A stretch of 64,000 bases of DNA from JASHUC01 sp963849095 (GCA_963849095.1 CAWKGA010000006.1:62001-126000), one strand, 5' to 3'. Shown: positions 1-8,323, counted from the stretch's first letter. The notes: a model not told the origin generated them from the letters alone. A program made the numbers and translations.

Positions 1-623
1 CGCTCCTCGAACAACCGGCGCAGCGCCTTCACCGCCCGGTGGACGTTGACCTTCAGCGCACCGACCGATTGGCCCGAAACCGCCGACGCCTCCGTGAGGG
101 TCATCTCCTTGAGTTTCAGGGACTCGATCGCCTGGCGCTGCCGCGGCGGCAGCCGCTGAAGCATCTGCCCCAGCTCCTCCGCGGCGCGGAGTGCCTCCAG
201 TTCCTTATTCGCTGGAGCCTCGGCAAAGGTTTCATCGGTCTGCGCGCTCGCGGCGAGCCCGTCCTCGCCCGGCTCGAAGCCGTCGCCGTGACCCGCATCG
301 TCGGCCCGCACCTCATGACGCTCGACGCGCCGGCGGCGTCGCAGCGCATCGATGGTGCGCCGCGATGCGATCGAGGCCAGCCACGGGGTGAAAGGACGCC
401 CGGGATCGTAGGTGTGCCGCACGCGATGCACCGTGAGGAGCGTGTCCTGCACGATCTCCTCCACGTCGCTGCGCTCGCTGCAGCGGCGCCGGGCCAACGC
501 ACGCACGAACGGCGTGATCTCGTGCAGCAGACGCTCGTACTCGCGACGCCCGCCGGCCTGCGCTGCCTGCATGAGCTGAGACCAGGCGCGATCCCGTTCT
601 TCGCGCTCGGAATGGACCTGCAT
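1..623 (-). CDS. ECF sigma factor, SigF-like (3' end cut by window edge)
   Basis: RNA polymerase sigma-70 factor of the extracytoplasmic-function class. Reading leftward from the ATG at 623 there is an open frame of 207 codons to the window edge. Region 2 is recognisable around residues 55-100 (EEIVQDTLLTVHRVRHTYDP, then RPFTPWLASIASRR), and region 4 with its helix-turn-helix near the end (LPPRQRQAIESLKLKEMTL, SGQSVGALKVNVHRAVKALR). Only a few C-terminal residues are likely missing. It diverges from the bufferin operon, the arrangement known for Caulobacter sigF-type factors that answer heavy-metal stress, so I infer it transcribes that operon. An anti-sigma gene (NrsF/DUF1109 type) would be expected just beyond the window edge and cannot be seen. 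Confidence 0.88.
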   Translation of the reverse strand, partial: MQVHSEREERDRAWSQLMQAAQAGGRREYERLLHEITPFVRALARRRCSERSDVEEIVQDTLLTVHRVRHTYDPGRPFTPWLASIASRRTIDALRRRRRVERHEVRADDAGHGDGFEPGEDGLAASAQTDETFAEAPANKELEALRAAEELGQMLQRLPPRQRQAIESLKLKEMTLTEASAVSGQSVGALKVNVHRAVKALRRLFEE

Positions 624-633
624 GCGGCGCAGT

Positions 634-658
634 GTAACCTTTTGCCCCGCACGGCGAA
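634..658 (+). promoter_or_regulatory. Putative ECF (sigma-F-like) promoter of the bufferin operon
   Basis: GTAACC at 634-639 and CGAA at 655-658 are separated by 15 bases and lie about 50 bases before the bufA start. This matches, from memory, the GTAACC/CGAA promoter type described for Caulobacter sigma-F targets. The -35 element lies just upstream of the divergent sigma gene's start codon. The pairing with the neighbouring sigma factor is inference. Confidence 0.55.
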
Positions 659-708
659 CTTATCACTCGAGGCCTCAATTCCGGGGCCGAGCCAACGAAG
701 AGGAAGCC

Positions 709-1023
709 ATGATGAACAAGTACGCATCCGCCGTTTCCACCCTGTCCGTCGCCATCGGCCTGGCGCTCGGCGCCGGCGCTCCGGCAGTCCAGGCCGAGGG
801 CATGGCCAGCATGTCGCCGACCGCCAAGGCCAATGCGATGCGTGCGGAACAGCAGCACCTCGAGAAGTGCTACGGCATCAACCGCGCGGCCAAGAACGAC
901 TGCGCCGCCGGAGTCCATTCCTGCGCCGGGCAGGCGACGCGCGCCCGCGACCCGAAATCCTTCGTGCTGCTGCCCGCGGGCGCCTGCAGCAAGATCCAGG
1001 GCGGCTCGCTCCAGCCGATGTAG
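709..1023 (+). CDS. bufA: Bufferin precursor peptide, DUF2282 family (BufA-like)
   Basis: A 104-residue exported protein. Residues 1-28 form a signal peptide ending near AVQA, followed by a core with four cysteines in the DUF2282 pattern: EKCYGIN, KNDCAAG, HSCAGQA and GACSKI. In bufferins these cysteines are converted to thiooxazole-type groups by a DUF692 (MNIO) enzyme, and the exported peptide sequesters copper. Two tandem ATGs occur at 709 and 712; AGGAAG just upstream suits either. It heads an operon with the modifying enzyme, its partner and a DoxX protein. The family assignment is firm; the modification is inferred from context. Confidence 0.88.
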   Translation: MMNKYASAVSTLSVAIGLALGAGAPAVQAEGMASMSPTAKANAMRAEQQHLEKCYGINRAAKNDCAAGVHSCAGQATRARDPKSFVLLPAGACSKIQGGSLQPM

Positions 1024-1043
1024 CGCTCGGCAACGATGAACCG

Positions 1044-1976
1044 ATGACGGCCGGCGAGAACGCCTTGAGCATCGACACCTCGATCCGGACGGCGACGATC
1101 GGCGGCCCGATCCCCGCAGGGGCGCTGCCCCCCGCGGCGGGGATCGGGCTGCGCTTTCCACACCATCGGCGCTTCATGGAGGATCGTCCGGCCATTGCCT
1201 GGCTCGAGGTGCACGCGGAGAATTATCTCGGCGGCGGCACCGTGCGGCGCTGCCTCGACGCCATCCGGCGCGACTATCCGCTCTCGCTCCACGGAGTGGG
1301 ATTGTCCCTCGGCAGCGCAGAGGGGCTCGACGAACGGCATCTGCAACGTATCGCGGCCTTGGTACGCGAGGTGCAGCCGCAGCTCCTCTCCGAGCATCTG
1401 TCCTGGAGTGTCGTCGGGGAGCGTTACCTCGCGGATCTTCTGCCGCTGCCGATGACCGAGGAGGCGCTCGAGGTGGTGTGCCGGCACGTGATGCAGGTGC
1501 AAGAGCGGCTGGGGCGGCGCATCCTCGTCGAGAATCCTTCCACTTACCTGCAGTTCGAGCACTCGAGCATTCCCGAGTGGGAGTTCATCGAGGAGGTGGC
1601 GCGCCGCACGGGCTGCGGCGTGCTCTGTGACGTGAACAACATATACGTGAGCGCGAGCAACCACGGGTGGAGCGCGCGGACCTATCTCAGCTCGCTGTCC
1701 GCGGCAGCCGTCGAGGAGATTCATCTCGCAGGGCATGCGGCTCGCGTACTCGACGACGGCAGCGTGGTGCGCATCGACGATCACGGATCGCGGGTCGCGC
1801 CGGCGGTCTGGGAGCTGTACGAGGACGCCTTGCAGCTCTACGGGCCCAAGCCAACTCTGATCGAGTGGGACACCGGCATCCCGCCGCTCGAGGTGCTGAT
1901 GGACGAGGCGGCGCACGCCCAGCATCTGATTGATTCCATCCCGGGGCGCGAGGCGAGCAATGCCCACGCTGCTTGA
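1044..1976 (+). CDS. bufB: MNIO-family (DUF692) bufferin-modifying enzyme
   Basis: A 310-residue TIM-barrel enzyme of the multinuclear non-haem iron oxidative family, which modifies cysteines of a ribosomally made peptide. Typical DUF692 signatures are present: GIGLRFPHHRRF near residue 32, EVHAENYL, SLHGVGLSLGS, SEHLSW, ILVENPSTYL, CDVNNIYVSA, EIHLAGHA and LIEWDTGIPPL. The conserved His, Glu, Asp and Asn residues in these blocks are the expected iron ligands. I start at ATG 1044, 20 bases after bufA; a long upstream reading frame in the same phase runs antisense to the sigma gene and has no family similarity. Its end overlaps bufC by 17 bases, supporting translational coupling. Confidence 0.92.
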   Translation: MTAGENALSIDTSIRTATIGGPIPAGALPPAAGIGLRFPHHRRFMEDRPAIAWLEVHAENYLGGGTVRRCLDAIRRDYPLSLHGVGLSLGSAEGLDERHLQRIAALVREVQPQLLSEHLSWSVVGERYLADLLPLPMTEEALEVVCRHVMQVQERLGRRILVENPSTYLQFEHSSIPEWEFIEEVARRTGCGVLCDVNNIYVSASNHGWSARTYLSSLSAAAVEEIHLAGHAARVLDDGSVVRIDDHGSRVAPAVWELYEDALQLYGPKPTLIEWDTGIPPLEVLMDEAAHAQHLIDSIPGREASNAHAA

Positions 1977-2760
1977 GGTACAGCACTCCATGCGCCGGAG
2001 CCTCTTCGGCGGCGGCGGCGCGGTGCCGGGCCTCGGTGCCTCGGCGCTCGGGCGCCTCTCGATCTATCGCAACACCTGCCGCAGCACGCTCCTCAACGCG
2101 CTGCGCCTGTCCTTCCCGGCCGTGCAGCAGCTCGTCGGCGAGGAGTTCTTCGAGGGCGCCGGGCAATGCTTCATCGACGAGGGGCCGGACGGCATACCGG
2201 ACAGCGCCTGGCTCTACGAATACGGGACGGAATTCGCCGCCTTCCTGGCGTCGTTTCCGAACGCCGCGGAGCTGCCTTACCTCAGCGACGTCGCGCACCT
2301 CGAGTGGGCCGTCAATCGCGCGCTCCATGCACCCGATGCGGAGCGGCTCGATGCGGCGTGCCTCGCTTCGCTGATCGGCGGCCGCGCGGACGCGCGGCTC
2401 ATTCCGCACGCGTCGATCGGGCTGCTCTCGCTGCGATACCCCGCGGATACGATCTGGCGCGCCGTGCTGGAGGAGGACGATGGCGCTCTCGCGGGCGTCA
2501 ACTTGTCCGCCGGTCCGGTCCGGCTGTTGATCGAGCGCGACGAGGCCGGCGTGCAGGTCCGGCGGCTGCACGAGACGGCCTGGACGCTCGCGCAGCGGCT
2601 GTGCGCCGGTCTGCCATTGTGCGAGGCTCTCGATTCAATCCCGCCCGGCGCAGGATCCCGCGACGCCACCGCCGCCCTGCTCGCCGAGCAGCTGTCGGCG
2701 CGGCGCTTCATCGGCGCCACGCTATCCGACGACACCCCTCCAGGAGACCCGGAATCATGA
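1960..2760 (+). CDS. bufC: DUF2063 bufferin partner protein (BufC-like)
   Basis: A 266-residue protein of the DUF2063 family, which almost always follows a DUF692 gene and supplies the domain that presents the peptide to the MNIO enzyme. Recognisable stretches are LSIYRNTCRSTLLNALRLSF, FPAVQQLVGEEFF, LPYLSDVAHLEWA and AWTLAQRLCAGLPL. The start at ATG 1960 (MPTLLEVQ) lies inside the end of bufB; an in-frame ATG at 1930 is less likely because it would lengthen the overlap. Its stop overlaps the next ATG in an ATGA junction. The role in recruiting BufA is family knowledge, not visible in the sequence. Confidence 0.88.
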   Translation: MPTLLEVQHSMRRSLFGGGGAVPGLGASALGRLSIYRNTCRSTLLNALRLSFPAVQQLVGEEFFEGAGQCFIDEGPDGIPDSAWLYEYGTEFAAFLASFPNAAELPYLSDVAHLEWAVNRALHAPDAERLDAACLASLIGGRADARLIPHASIGLLSLRYPADTIWRAVLEEDDGALAGVNLSAGPVRLLIERDEAGVQVRRLHETAWTLAQRLCAGLPLCEALDSIPPGAGSRDATAALLAEQLSARRFIGATLSDDTPPGDPES

Positions 2761-3260
2761 GCACGCCATCCACCGGTACCCTGCCCGCCCGCCCGGGAAT
2801 CACCGCTCCGCTCGAGCGCGTCATCGACTGGCTCCAGCACGTACCCTACAGCGTCATCGCGCTGCCGCTGCGCTTTGCGGTCGCCACCGTGTTCTGGGAC
2901 TCCGGAACCGAGAAGCTCGCCGACTGGAACGCGACGCTGCAGCTGTTCCACGACGAGTACAAGGTGCCCCTGCTGCCGCCGGATTTCGCGGCGCACCTCG
3001 CGGCCTCCATCGAGCTCACCACCCCGGCGCTGCTCGTGCTCGGGCTGCTCACACGACCCGCGGCGCTGGCGCTGCTCGGCATGACGACCGTGATCGAGGT
3101 GTTCGTGTACCCCCAGGCCTGGCCGACGCACATCCAGTGGGCGGCGATGCTATTCGTGCTGCTGTGCCGGGGCGCGGGAAAGCTCTCGGTCGATGAGTTG
3201 CTGCGGAGGTGGCTGGGCACTTCGGCGCATCAACTCCGGAAGAACGGGGAATCCAACTGA
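2757..3260 (+). CDS. DoxX family membrane protein
   Basis: A 167-residue inner-membrane protein with about four hydrophobic segments (roughly residues 36-52, 84-100, 106-122 and 132-146) and the DoxX-type phrases LRFAVATVFWDSGTEKLADW, TPALLVLGLLTRPAALALL and IQWAAMLFVLLCRGAG. It is coupled to bufC by an ATGA overlap, making it the fourth gene of the bufferin operon. DoxX proteins are the usual companions of these clusters, where a redox or quinone-linked role is suspected but not established. Confidence 0.85.
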   Translation: MSTPSTGTLPARPGITAPLERVIDWLQHVPYSVIALPLRFAVATVFWDSGTEKLADWNATLQLFHDEYKVPLLPPDFAAHLAASIELTTPALLVLGLLTRPAALALLGMTTVIEVFVYPQAWPTHIQWAAMLFVLLCRGAGKLSVDELLRRWLGTSAHQLRKNGESN

Positions 3261-3301
3261 TATCCCACGGTCGGCCATGATTCAGCATGACACCGAAATC
3301 T

Positions 3302-3337
3302 CGCCTCGGAAAACAAATATCAGCGCTCGCCGAGGCG
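3302..3337. terminator. Stem-loop between convergent operons
   Basis: Perfect 8-bp arms, CGCCTCGG at 3302-3309 and CCGAGGCG at 3330-3337, enclose a 20-base AT-rich loop between the 3' ends of the bufferin operon and the leftward DUF2182 gene. There is no clear T-run, so a bidirectional terminator is only a possibility. Confidence 0.35.
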
Positions 3338-3393
3338 CTGTGTCCAACGTGGCCGGAGCGCGGCACGTTCACGAGCATGAGCACGATGCTTCT

Positions 3394-4200
3394 CTAGGCC
3401 GCCAGCGCGATCTGCAACAACCCTGTCCCGACCACGACGACTCCAATGGCTCGCGCGATACGCTCGCCGGCCGGTGCGAGACGCTCGACGGTGATGGCCG
3501 CCGTCACGACGGCCATCGCGCGCAGGTCCATGACCCCGGCCACGAGGAGGATCGCCGTGAGGCCCCCACAGCAGTAACTGCAGTGCAGGCCGAGGCGCAG
3601 ACCGTGCCGCCAGGCCGTGCCAGCGTCCGGCGGCAACCTACGGCCGCGCCCCGGCGCCTCCCGGCAGCAGGCCAGGTGATGGGTCTTCCACGCGGTGAAC
3701 TGAAGGGAGCCTGCGATCAGGACGACCACACCGACCGCGATCGGTACGGCGCGCGCGACCACCGGCTGCTGCATCTCGGCCGCCGCCAGCGTGACGCCGA
3801 GCGCAAAGGCGACCATTCCGAGCCCGGTCCAGACGACGAAGTATGCGACGCCCACGAGCGCGGTCAGCCGACCGAGGCGCGTCTCGCCTGCCCCGCCGAC
3901 GGCCTGGCGGTAGCGCCTCAGCATGGGGACCAAGGACGGCAGCATCATCGCCACCATCATCGCGACCCACATGCCAAGGAACGACGCCGCGGCGCCGGCC
4001 CACGTCTGTCCGGGCATCCGCATCCACGCCATCGACATCGTCCAGCCGCCGGGCATCGGCATCTCACTCATCGCCGACATGGACGCGCACCAGACGACCG
4101 TCGCCGCCGCGCTGGCCGCGAAGACCAGCGCCGAGACGCCGAGAAAAGCCTGCTCCGACGCGCGCGCGGAGGGGTTAGAGGGGAATGTTGCGGGAATCAT
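3394..4200 (-). CDS. DUF2182 integral membrane protein (predicted metal-binding)
   Basis: A 268-residue multi-pass membrane protein. The family signature MWVAMMVAMMLPSLVPML is present around residues 78-95, preceded by a methionine-rich stretch (MSAMSEMPMPGGWTMSMAWM) and followed by further hydrophobic helices. A cysteine pair region (HHLACC) and a second one (HCSYCCGG) could bind metal, but this is inference. It is the last gene of a leftward group after SRPBCC and DUF899, 52 bases downstream of the DUF899 stop. The function of DUF2182 is not known to me. Confidence 0.85.
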   Translation of the reverse strand: MIPATFPSNPSARASEQAFLGVSALVFAASAAATVVWCASMSAMSEMPMPGGWTMSMAWMRMPGQTWAGAAASFLGMWVAMMVAMMLPSLVPMLRRYRQAVGGAGETRLGRLTALVGVAYFVVWTGLGMVAFALGVTLAAAEMQQPVVARAVPIAVGVVVLIAGSLQFTAWKTHHLACCREAPGRGRRLPPDAGTAWRHGLRLGLHCSYCCGGLTAILLVAGVMDLRAMAVVTAAITVERLAPAGERIARAIGVVVVGTGLLQIALAA

Positions 4201-4252
4201 GATCGCTACTCTCTAATCCAGTGGTCCGTCACAGGGGCAAATGAGATGGCAC

Positions 4253-5002
4253 TCAGCGCCCGCCGGCTCCCAGGTCGTCGGAATACCCGGCCTTCAGGCG
4301 AGACCACTGGGCAGTGGGGCGTCCATCCGTGCGGATGGCTGGCTTGCCTTTAAGCCGTTGTGGCCAGCCGGTCGGCGAGTCCTCCCACGCCTCCTGCCGC
4401 CCGTAGACGGTCAAGTCGAGCAACCGATAGCTGTTGTCCATCGCTTCGACGCCGCGCATCGTCGTCCAGTAAGTCTCGAAAACCTTGGTTCCTTGTCGCA
4501 GGTAGCAAACGATGTGCATCATGCCCACCCGGCGTCCAACCAAGAGGGTGTCGAGCGAGTCCCGGGCGGCCGAGTACCACGGCATCTCCCAGCCCATGAA
4601 GGCGCGGTACCGGGCGCTCTCTTCGTACGGGCCTTGGCAGAACGTTGCGTAGGTGGCGTCGCGAGAATGGATATAGGCAAGCTCGCGGACTTGCGATGTC
4701 ACCCAGGTGCACCCCTCGCATTGCTCCGGCGCAGGGTGGCCGGCGTGCCACATGAAGTAGTAGGCGATGAGCAGCCGGCGCCCCTCAAACACATCCAGCA
4801 GTGTTACCGCTCCATGTTCGCCGATGAGCGGTGTCGCACCATCCACCTCGACCATGGGGAGCCGTCGGCGGGCGGCTGCAATGGCGTCGCCTTCCCGTGT
4901 GTGCGCCTTCTCCCGAACCCGCAGTGCGTCCAGCTCGCCCTGGAAGCTCTTCCGATCGACTACCTCAGGGGCTCCAAGTTCATCTCTCATGGACTCGTTC
5001 AT
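4253..5002 (-). CDS. DUF899 thioredoxin-fold protein
   Basis: A 249-residue cytoplasmic protein of the DUF899 group, a thioredoxin-like fold. Diagnostic phrases are LLIAYYFMWHAGHPAPEQCEGCTW around residues 80-103, the arginine and histidine-rich central region, and YTTMRG-like YWTTMRGVEAMDNSYRLLD towards the end. CEGC sits where thioredoxins carry their CxxC, so a redox role is plausible though unproven. The start at ATG 5002 follows a good AAGGAG site. It lies 70 bases downstream of the SRPBCC gene and probably shares its transcript. Confidence 0.85.
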   Translation of the reverse strand: MNESMRDELGAPEVVDRKSFQGELDALRVREKAHTREGDAIAAARRRLPMVEVDGATPLIGEHGAVTLLDVFEGRRLLIAYYFMWHAGHPAPEQCEGCTWVTSQVRELAYIHSRDATYATFCQGPYEESARYRAFMGWEMPWYSAARDSLDTLLVGRRVGMMHIVCYLRQGTKVFETYWTTMRGVEAMDNSYRLLDLTVYGRQEAWEDSPTGWPQRLKGKPAIRTDGRPTAQWSRLKAGYSDDLGAGGR

Positions 5003-5072
5003 CGTTCACTCCTTGAGACTCGCGCGACATGTTGTCGAGCGGTCGGGTCAGATTGGTCGATTCGGCGCGGAC

Positions 5073-5516
5073 TCATTCCCAGCTGTCGAGCTTCACCTCG
5101 TTTGGATACGGGGCACCTTTGCCGGTCTCGAGAAATGACTTCAGGCTCAGTAGAAAAACCCCCCACTTGGTGCTGCAATGGTGCATGAATTCCACCGGTT
5201 CCTTCCAACCTTGGTGCTTGAAGAGGACGATGGTCCAGTCACCTTGCTGTTTGAGATCGAAACTTATTTTTGTACCGAGCCATTCCTTGGGTCCCTCGAG
5301 CACTTGCCATAGAACGTGTCTGGCGGGATGAAGCTCGAGAACCTTCATGTCGAAGCCGCCGGCGTGAAAGCGGAACTGGAGCACCCCGCCGACTTTGCTT
5401 TCCCCTCGGGTGTCGTTCGTCCACCAGCCGGAAAGACCTTCGACCGTGGTCAACGCCTGATAGACGTCATTCTGGGACGATGACTTGATTCCGACTTTGT
5501 GCAATATATCAACCAT
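5073..5516 (-). CDS. SRPBCC (START/AHSA1-like) domain protein
   Basis: A 147-residue single-domain protein of the SRPBCC superfamily. The N-terminal pattern (VYQALTTVEGLSGWWTNDTR), a central strand series with VLWQVLEGPKEWLGTKISFD, and the terminal helix with HHCSTKWGVFLLSLKSFLETG are typical of AHSA1/polyketide-cyclase-like members that bind hydrophobic ligands. An AGGAG site precedes the ATG. It is the promoter-proximal gene of the leftward group with DUF899 and DUF2182. The ligand cannot be told from sequence. Confidence 0.85.
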   Translation of the reverse strand: MVDILHKVGIKSSSQNDVYQALTTVEGLSGWWTNDTRGESKVGGVLQFRFHAGGFDMKVLELHPARHVLWQVLEGPKEWLGTKISFDLKQQGDWTIVLFKHQGWKEPVEFMHHCSTKWGVFLLSLKSFLETGKGAPYPNEVKLDSWE

Positions 5517-5605
5517 GGGTGGTTCTCCTGCCAGGTTTAGCTTGGGTGCTCCTAGATTAGAGCCGGGCTTCGAACGGTGGGAGTGACAAGTGTGGCGGGA
5601 TTCCG

Positions 5606-6826
5606 ATGGACCCGCTGATCACAGCCGCGGCGCGTGCACTCGCAGCGGGTGATCCTCTCGGCGCGATGAAGTGGGTCGCGCTGCGCGAGGACGCGCCGGC
5701 GCTCGCCCTTCGAGGCATTGCGATGGCACAGCTCGGCGACTTCGCCAAAGCGAAGGCGCTTCTGAGGAGTGCGGCACGCGCCTTCGGCCCGAGAGCAGCC
5801 GTCGCCCGAGCACGGTGCGTGGTCGCGGAGGCCGAGATCGCACTCGCTTCCCGCGACCTCACCTGGCCTGCGAAGGCACTGGATGCGGCGCGCGCGACGC
5901 TCGAAGCGCACGGCGACCGGGCGAACGCCGCGCATGCGAGGTATCTCGAGGTCCGGCGCTTTCTCTTGATCGGGCGTCTCGCGGATGCGGAGCGCACGCT
6001 CGTCGAGCTCGACCCCTCGCCATTCCCTCCCGCATTGATGACCGCCCACGAGCTGGTGGTTGCGGGCATCGCGATGCGACGCCTCGATACTACAAAGGCG
6101 CGCGCTGCACTCGTCAGGGCCGAGCGTGCCGCGCGCGAGGCGGGCATTCCGGCGCTGACCGCGGAGGTCGAAAGCGCATCCCTCGTCCTGAAGACTCCCG
6201 CCGCTCGCCTGATCGCGCACGGCGCGGAGCGGCCTCTCCTGCTCGATGAGGTTGAAACACTCCTCGCATCGAGGACGCTCGTCGTGGACGCATGCCGTCA
6301 TGCCGTGCGCGATGCGCGCAAGGTGGTCTCGCTCGCAAGGCGTCCGGTGCTGTTTGCGCTCGCACGCACGCTCGCCGAAGCGTGGCCCGGCGACGTACCG
6401 CGGAGCGTACTCATCGCTCGGGCATTCCGAGCGAAGCACGCCGATGAATCGTATCGCGCGCGGCTGCGCGTCGAGATCGGGCGGCTCCGCAGGTTGCTGC
6501 GGACGCTCGCCGCCCTGACGGCGACGCAGCGGGGATTTGCGCTGCTGCCGCGCCGCGCACGCGAGGTCGTCGTGCTGGCACGGCCGGTCGAAGAGGCGCA
6601 TGCGGCGGTGCTCGCCCTGCTGGCCGACGGCGAGTCATGGTCGAGCTCGGCCCTGTCGCTTGCGCTTGGCGCGAGCCAGCGCACCGTGCAGCGTGCGCTC
6701 GACTCTCTTGCCGCGGCAGGCAAGGTCCAGTCGTTCGGTCGCGCGCGGGCTCGTCGCTGGATGACCCCGCCGATGCCGGGATTCATGATGGACTTGCTAC
6801 TCCCCCCTCCGCTGCCGATCGACTAG
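5606..6826 (+). CDS. Helix-turn-helix regulator with TPR-like helical N-terminus
   Basis: A 406-residue alanine-rich protein. Residues 1-230 are repeated short helices of TPR type (for example LRGIAMAQLGDFAKAKALLRSA). The C-terminal third carries a basic helix region (RARLRVEIGRLRRLLRTL) and a helix-turn-helix near residues 350-385 (SSALSLALGASQRTVQRALD, SLAAAGKVQSFGRARARRW). It ends ten bases before a beta-propeller gene and is probably cotranscribed with it. A regulatory role is inferred; neither target nor signal is visible. Confidence 0.7.
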   Translation: MDPLITAAARALAAGDPLGAMKWVALREDAPALALRGIAMAQLGDFAKAKALLRSAARAFGPRAAVARARCVVAEAEIALASRDLTWPAKALDAARATLEAHGDRANAAHARYLEVRRFLLIGRLADAERTLVELDPSPFPPALMTAHELVVAGIAMRRLDTTKARAALVRAERAAREAGIPALTAEVESASLVLKTPAARLIAHGAERPLLLDEVETLLASRTLVVDACRHAVRDARKVVSLARRPVLFALARTLAEAWPGDVPRSVLIARAFRAKHADESYRARLRVEIGRLRRLLRTLAALTATQRGFALLPRRAREVVVLARPVEEAHAAVLALLADGESWSSSALSLALGASQRTVQRALDSLAAAGKVQSFGRARARRWMTPPMPGFMMDLLLPPPLPID

Positions 6827-6835
6827 GATGCAGCC

Positions 6836-7519
6836 ATGAAACGGTCAACCGCCGAGATCGTTCGCGAGTACGGACCCTTTCCAGGCGTCGAGCGCGTAAA
6901 CGGCGTCACCTACGACGGCGAGCGCGTCTGGATCGCCACGGGAGACAAGCTGAACGCAATCGATCCGGCGAACGGCAAGACGCTGCGCTCGATCGATGTC
7001 GCCTCGCATGCCGGAACGGCCTTCGACGGCGAGCACCTGTTCCAGATCGCCAAGGATCGAATCCAGAAGATCGATCCGAAGACCGGCCGTGTGCTCGCCA
7101 CGATCCCGGCGCCCGGCGGCGGCAGTGACTCGGGGCTCGCGTGGGCCGAGGGAACACTCTGGGTCGGACAGTACCGGGACCGGAAGATCCATCAAATCGA
7201 TCCGCAAACCGGGACCATTCTGCGCACCATCGAGTCCAAGCGCTTCGTCACGGGTGTCACCTGGGTCAACGGCGAGCTTTGGCACGCCACCTGGGAAGGC
7301 GATGAGAGCGATCTGAGGCGGATCGATCCTCGAACGGGCGATGTCCTGGAGAGGCTCGAGATGCCGGCTGGAGTAGGTGTATCGGGGCTCGAGTCCGACG
7401 GCGGCAATCAATTCTTCTGCGGAGGCGGAGGAAGCGGGAAGGTGAGAGCCGTCCGCCGACCGAGGAGGAGCTCCTCGACTGACCGCCGCTCCGAGATCCC
7501 GGGCTCCACGAGCCCGTAA
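6836..7519 (+). CDS. Beta-propeller protein, glutamine-cyclotransferase/Vgb-like
   Basis: A 227-residue cytoplasmic protein (no signal peptide) made of repeated propeller blades: DGERVWIATGDKLNAIDP, DGEHLFQIAKDRIQKIDP, AEGTLWVGQYRDRKIHQIDP, NGELWHATWEGDESDLRRID. Each blade has the variable-strand then IDPxTG turn seen in glutamine-cyclotransferase-type and Vgb-like propellers. The C-terminus (GGNQFFCGGGGSGKVRAV) is followed by a short low-complexity tail. It follows the HTH gene by nine bases. A ligand-binding or sensing role linked to that regulator is plausible; enzymatic activity is not evident. Confidence 0.72.
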   Translation: MKRSTAEIVREYGPFPGVERVNGVTYDGERVWIATGDKLNAIDPANGKTLRSIDVASHAGTAFDGEHLFQIAKDRIQKIDPKTGRVLATIPAPGGGSDSGLAWAEGTLWVGQYRDRKIHQIDPQTGTILRTIESKRFVTGVTWVNGELWHATWEGDESDLRRIDPRTGDVLERLEMPAGVGVSGLESDGGNQFFCGGGGSGKVRAVRRPRRSSSTDRRSEIPGSTSP

Positions 7520-7548
7520 AGCAGGCGCCGTAACCGTCGAGAGAGCGC

Positions 7549-8007
7549 ATGGCATTTTACCTCGGCAATGTTCTCGGCCAGGGCGCGATGTTCTTCGTCC
7601 TGCTCGCGATCGTGCTGGGAATCGGCAAGCTCGGACGCTTCCAGCACCGCCAGCTCGCGGTATACGTCGTCGGGGTCGCCTTGGTCTGGCTGCTCGCGGC
7701 GGCCGCGGATCTCGGCGCGCCGAGCCCGACGGCCGCCTACCTCGTCACTCTAGTTGCGATTTGGATCTATCAGCGCGAGGTCAAGAATCGGCCAAGCGGC
7801 GGGTACCGTCTAGGCGCCTGGCTCGCGGTGGCTTGGTGCGTGCTCGGGCTGCTCGCCCTGTCGGCGTCGGTGCTGATCGACGGGATAACCCCTTCGTCGC
7901 TTGACGCGTGGATCTTCGCCCTGCTGGGCCTCGGCCTGTGGGCGATACCCTGGCGGCTCGAGTGGCTGCGGGAAAGCCTTCGAGGGATCCGCCACCGCGC
8001 GGGGTGA
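7549..8007 (+). CDS. Small multi-pass membrane protein of unknown function
   Basis: A 152-residue protein with about five hydrophobic segments: MFFVLLAIVLGIGKL, LAVYVVGVALVWLLAAAADL, AAYLVTLVAIWIY, LGAWLAVAWCVLGLLALSAS and ALLGLGLWAIPWRLEWL. No family was recognised. It starts 29 bases after the propeller gene and could be the third member of that transcription unit. It ends about 110 bases before the cobalamin riboswitch. Confidence 0.6.
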   Translation: MAFYLGNVLGQGAMFFVLLAIVLGIGKLGRFQHRQLAVYVVGVALVWLLAAAADLGAPSPTAAYLVTLVAIWIYQREVKNRPSGGYRLGAWLAVAWCVLGLLALSASVLIDGITPSSLDAWIFALLGLGLWAIPWRLEWLRESLRGIRHRAG

Positions 8008-8119
8008 GCAGGACATCGTTCGCAACGTCATCCGAGACGTCAGAGGCTCCGAACAATCCCTGGACCCGCGGCTCTCGCGGCGATTGACAGGCCCCCTAGA
8101 CCACAATATCTTGTGCCTG

Positions 8120-8323
8120 CCAACGGTATCTGCCCCCAGAGGTGGGAGGTAGATCGAAGAGGGAATCCGGTGCGGCGGGGGCCAATTCCGGAGCTGCCCC
8201 GCAGCGGTGAATGGGAACGACCGGCGCTACGGCACTGGGCTCGCTCGAGCCTGGGAAGCGGCGCCCAGTAGGTCGCGGTCGCACGCGAGATCGCGCGCCC
8301 ATGAGCCCGAAGACCTGCCGTGG
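8120..8323 (+). promoter_or_regulatory. Cobalamin riboswitch upstream of nrdAB
   Basis: The conserved core is clear: GGGAATCCGGTG at 8161-8172, CCGGAGCTGCCCCGCAGCGG (8188-8207) with the following TGAATGGG, a CACTGGG arm near 8233, and the B12 box GCCCGAAGACCTGCC ending at 8318. CCAACGG at 8120-8126 can pair with CCGTGG at 8318-8323 to close the aptamer. About 165 bases of expression platform follow before nrdA, containing a CCGCTC/GAGCGG hairpin candidate around 8370-8385. By family knowledge, adenosylcobalamin binding would turn off this class I reductase when a B12-dependent enzyme can serve. Confidence 0.92.

Noticed and set aside
116..727. Leftward 203-codon frame near the left edge
   Set aside because: It is out of phase with the sigma factor, which carries real region 2 and region 4 motifs in the neighbouring phase.
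3193..4353. Rightward 386-codon frame over the DUF2182 gene
   Set aside because: It is antisense to a clear membrane protein and made of His/Asp/Arg-rich low-complexity sequence.
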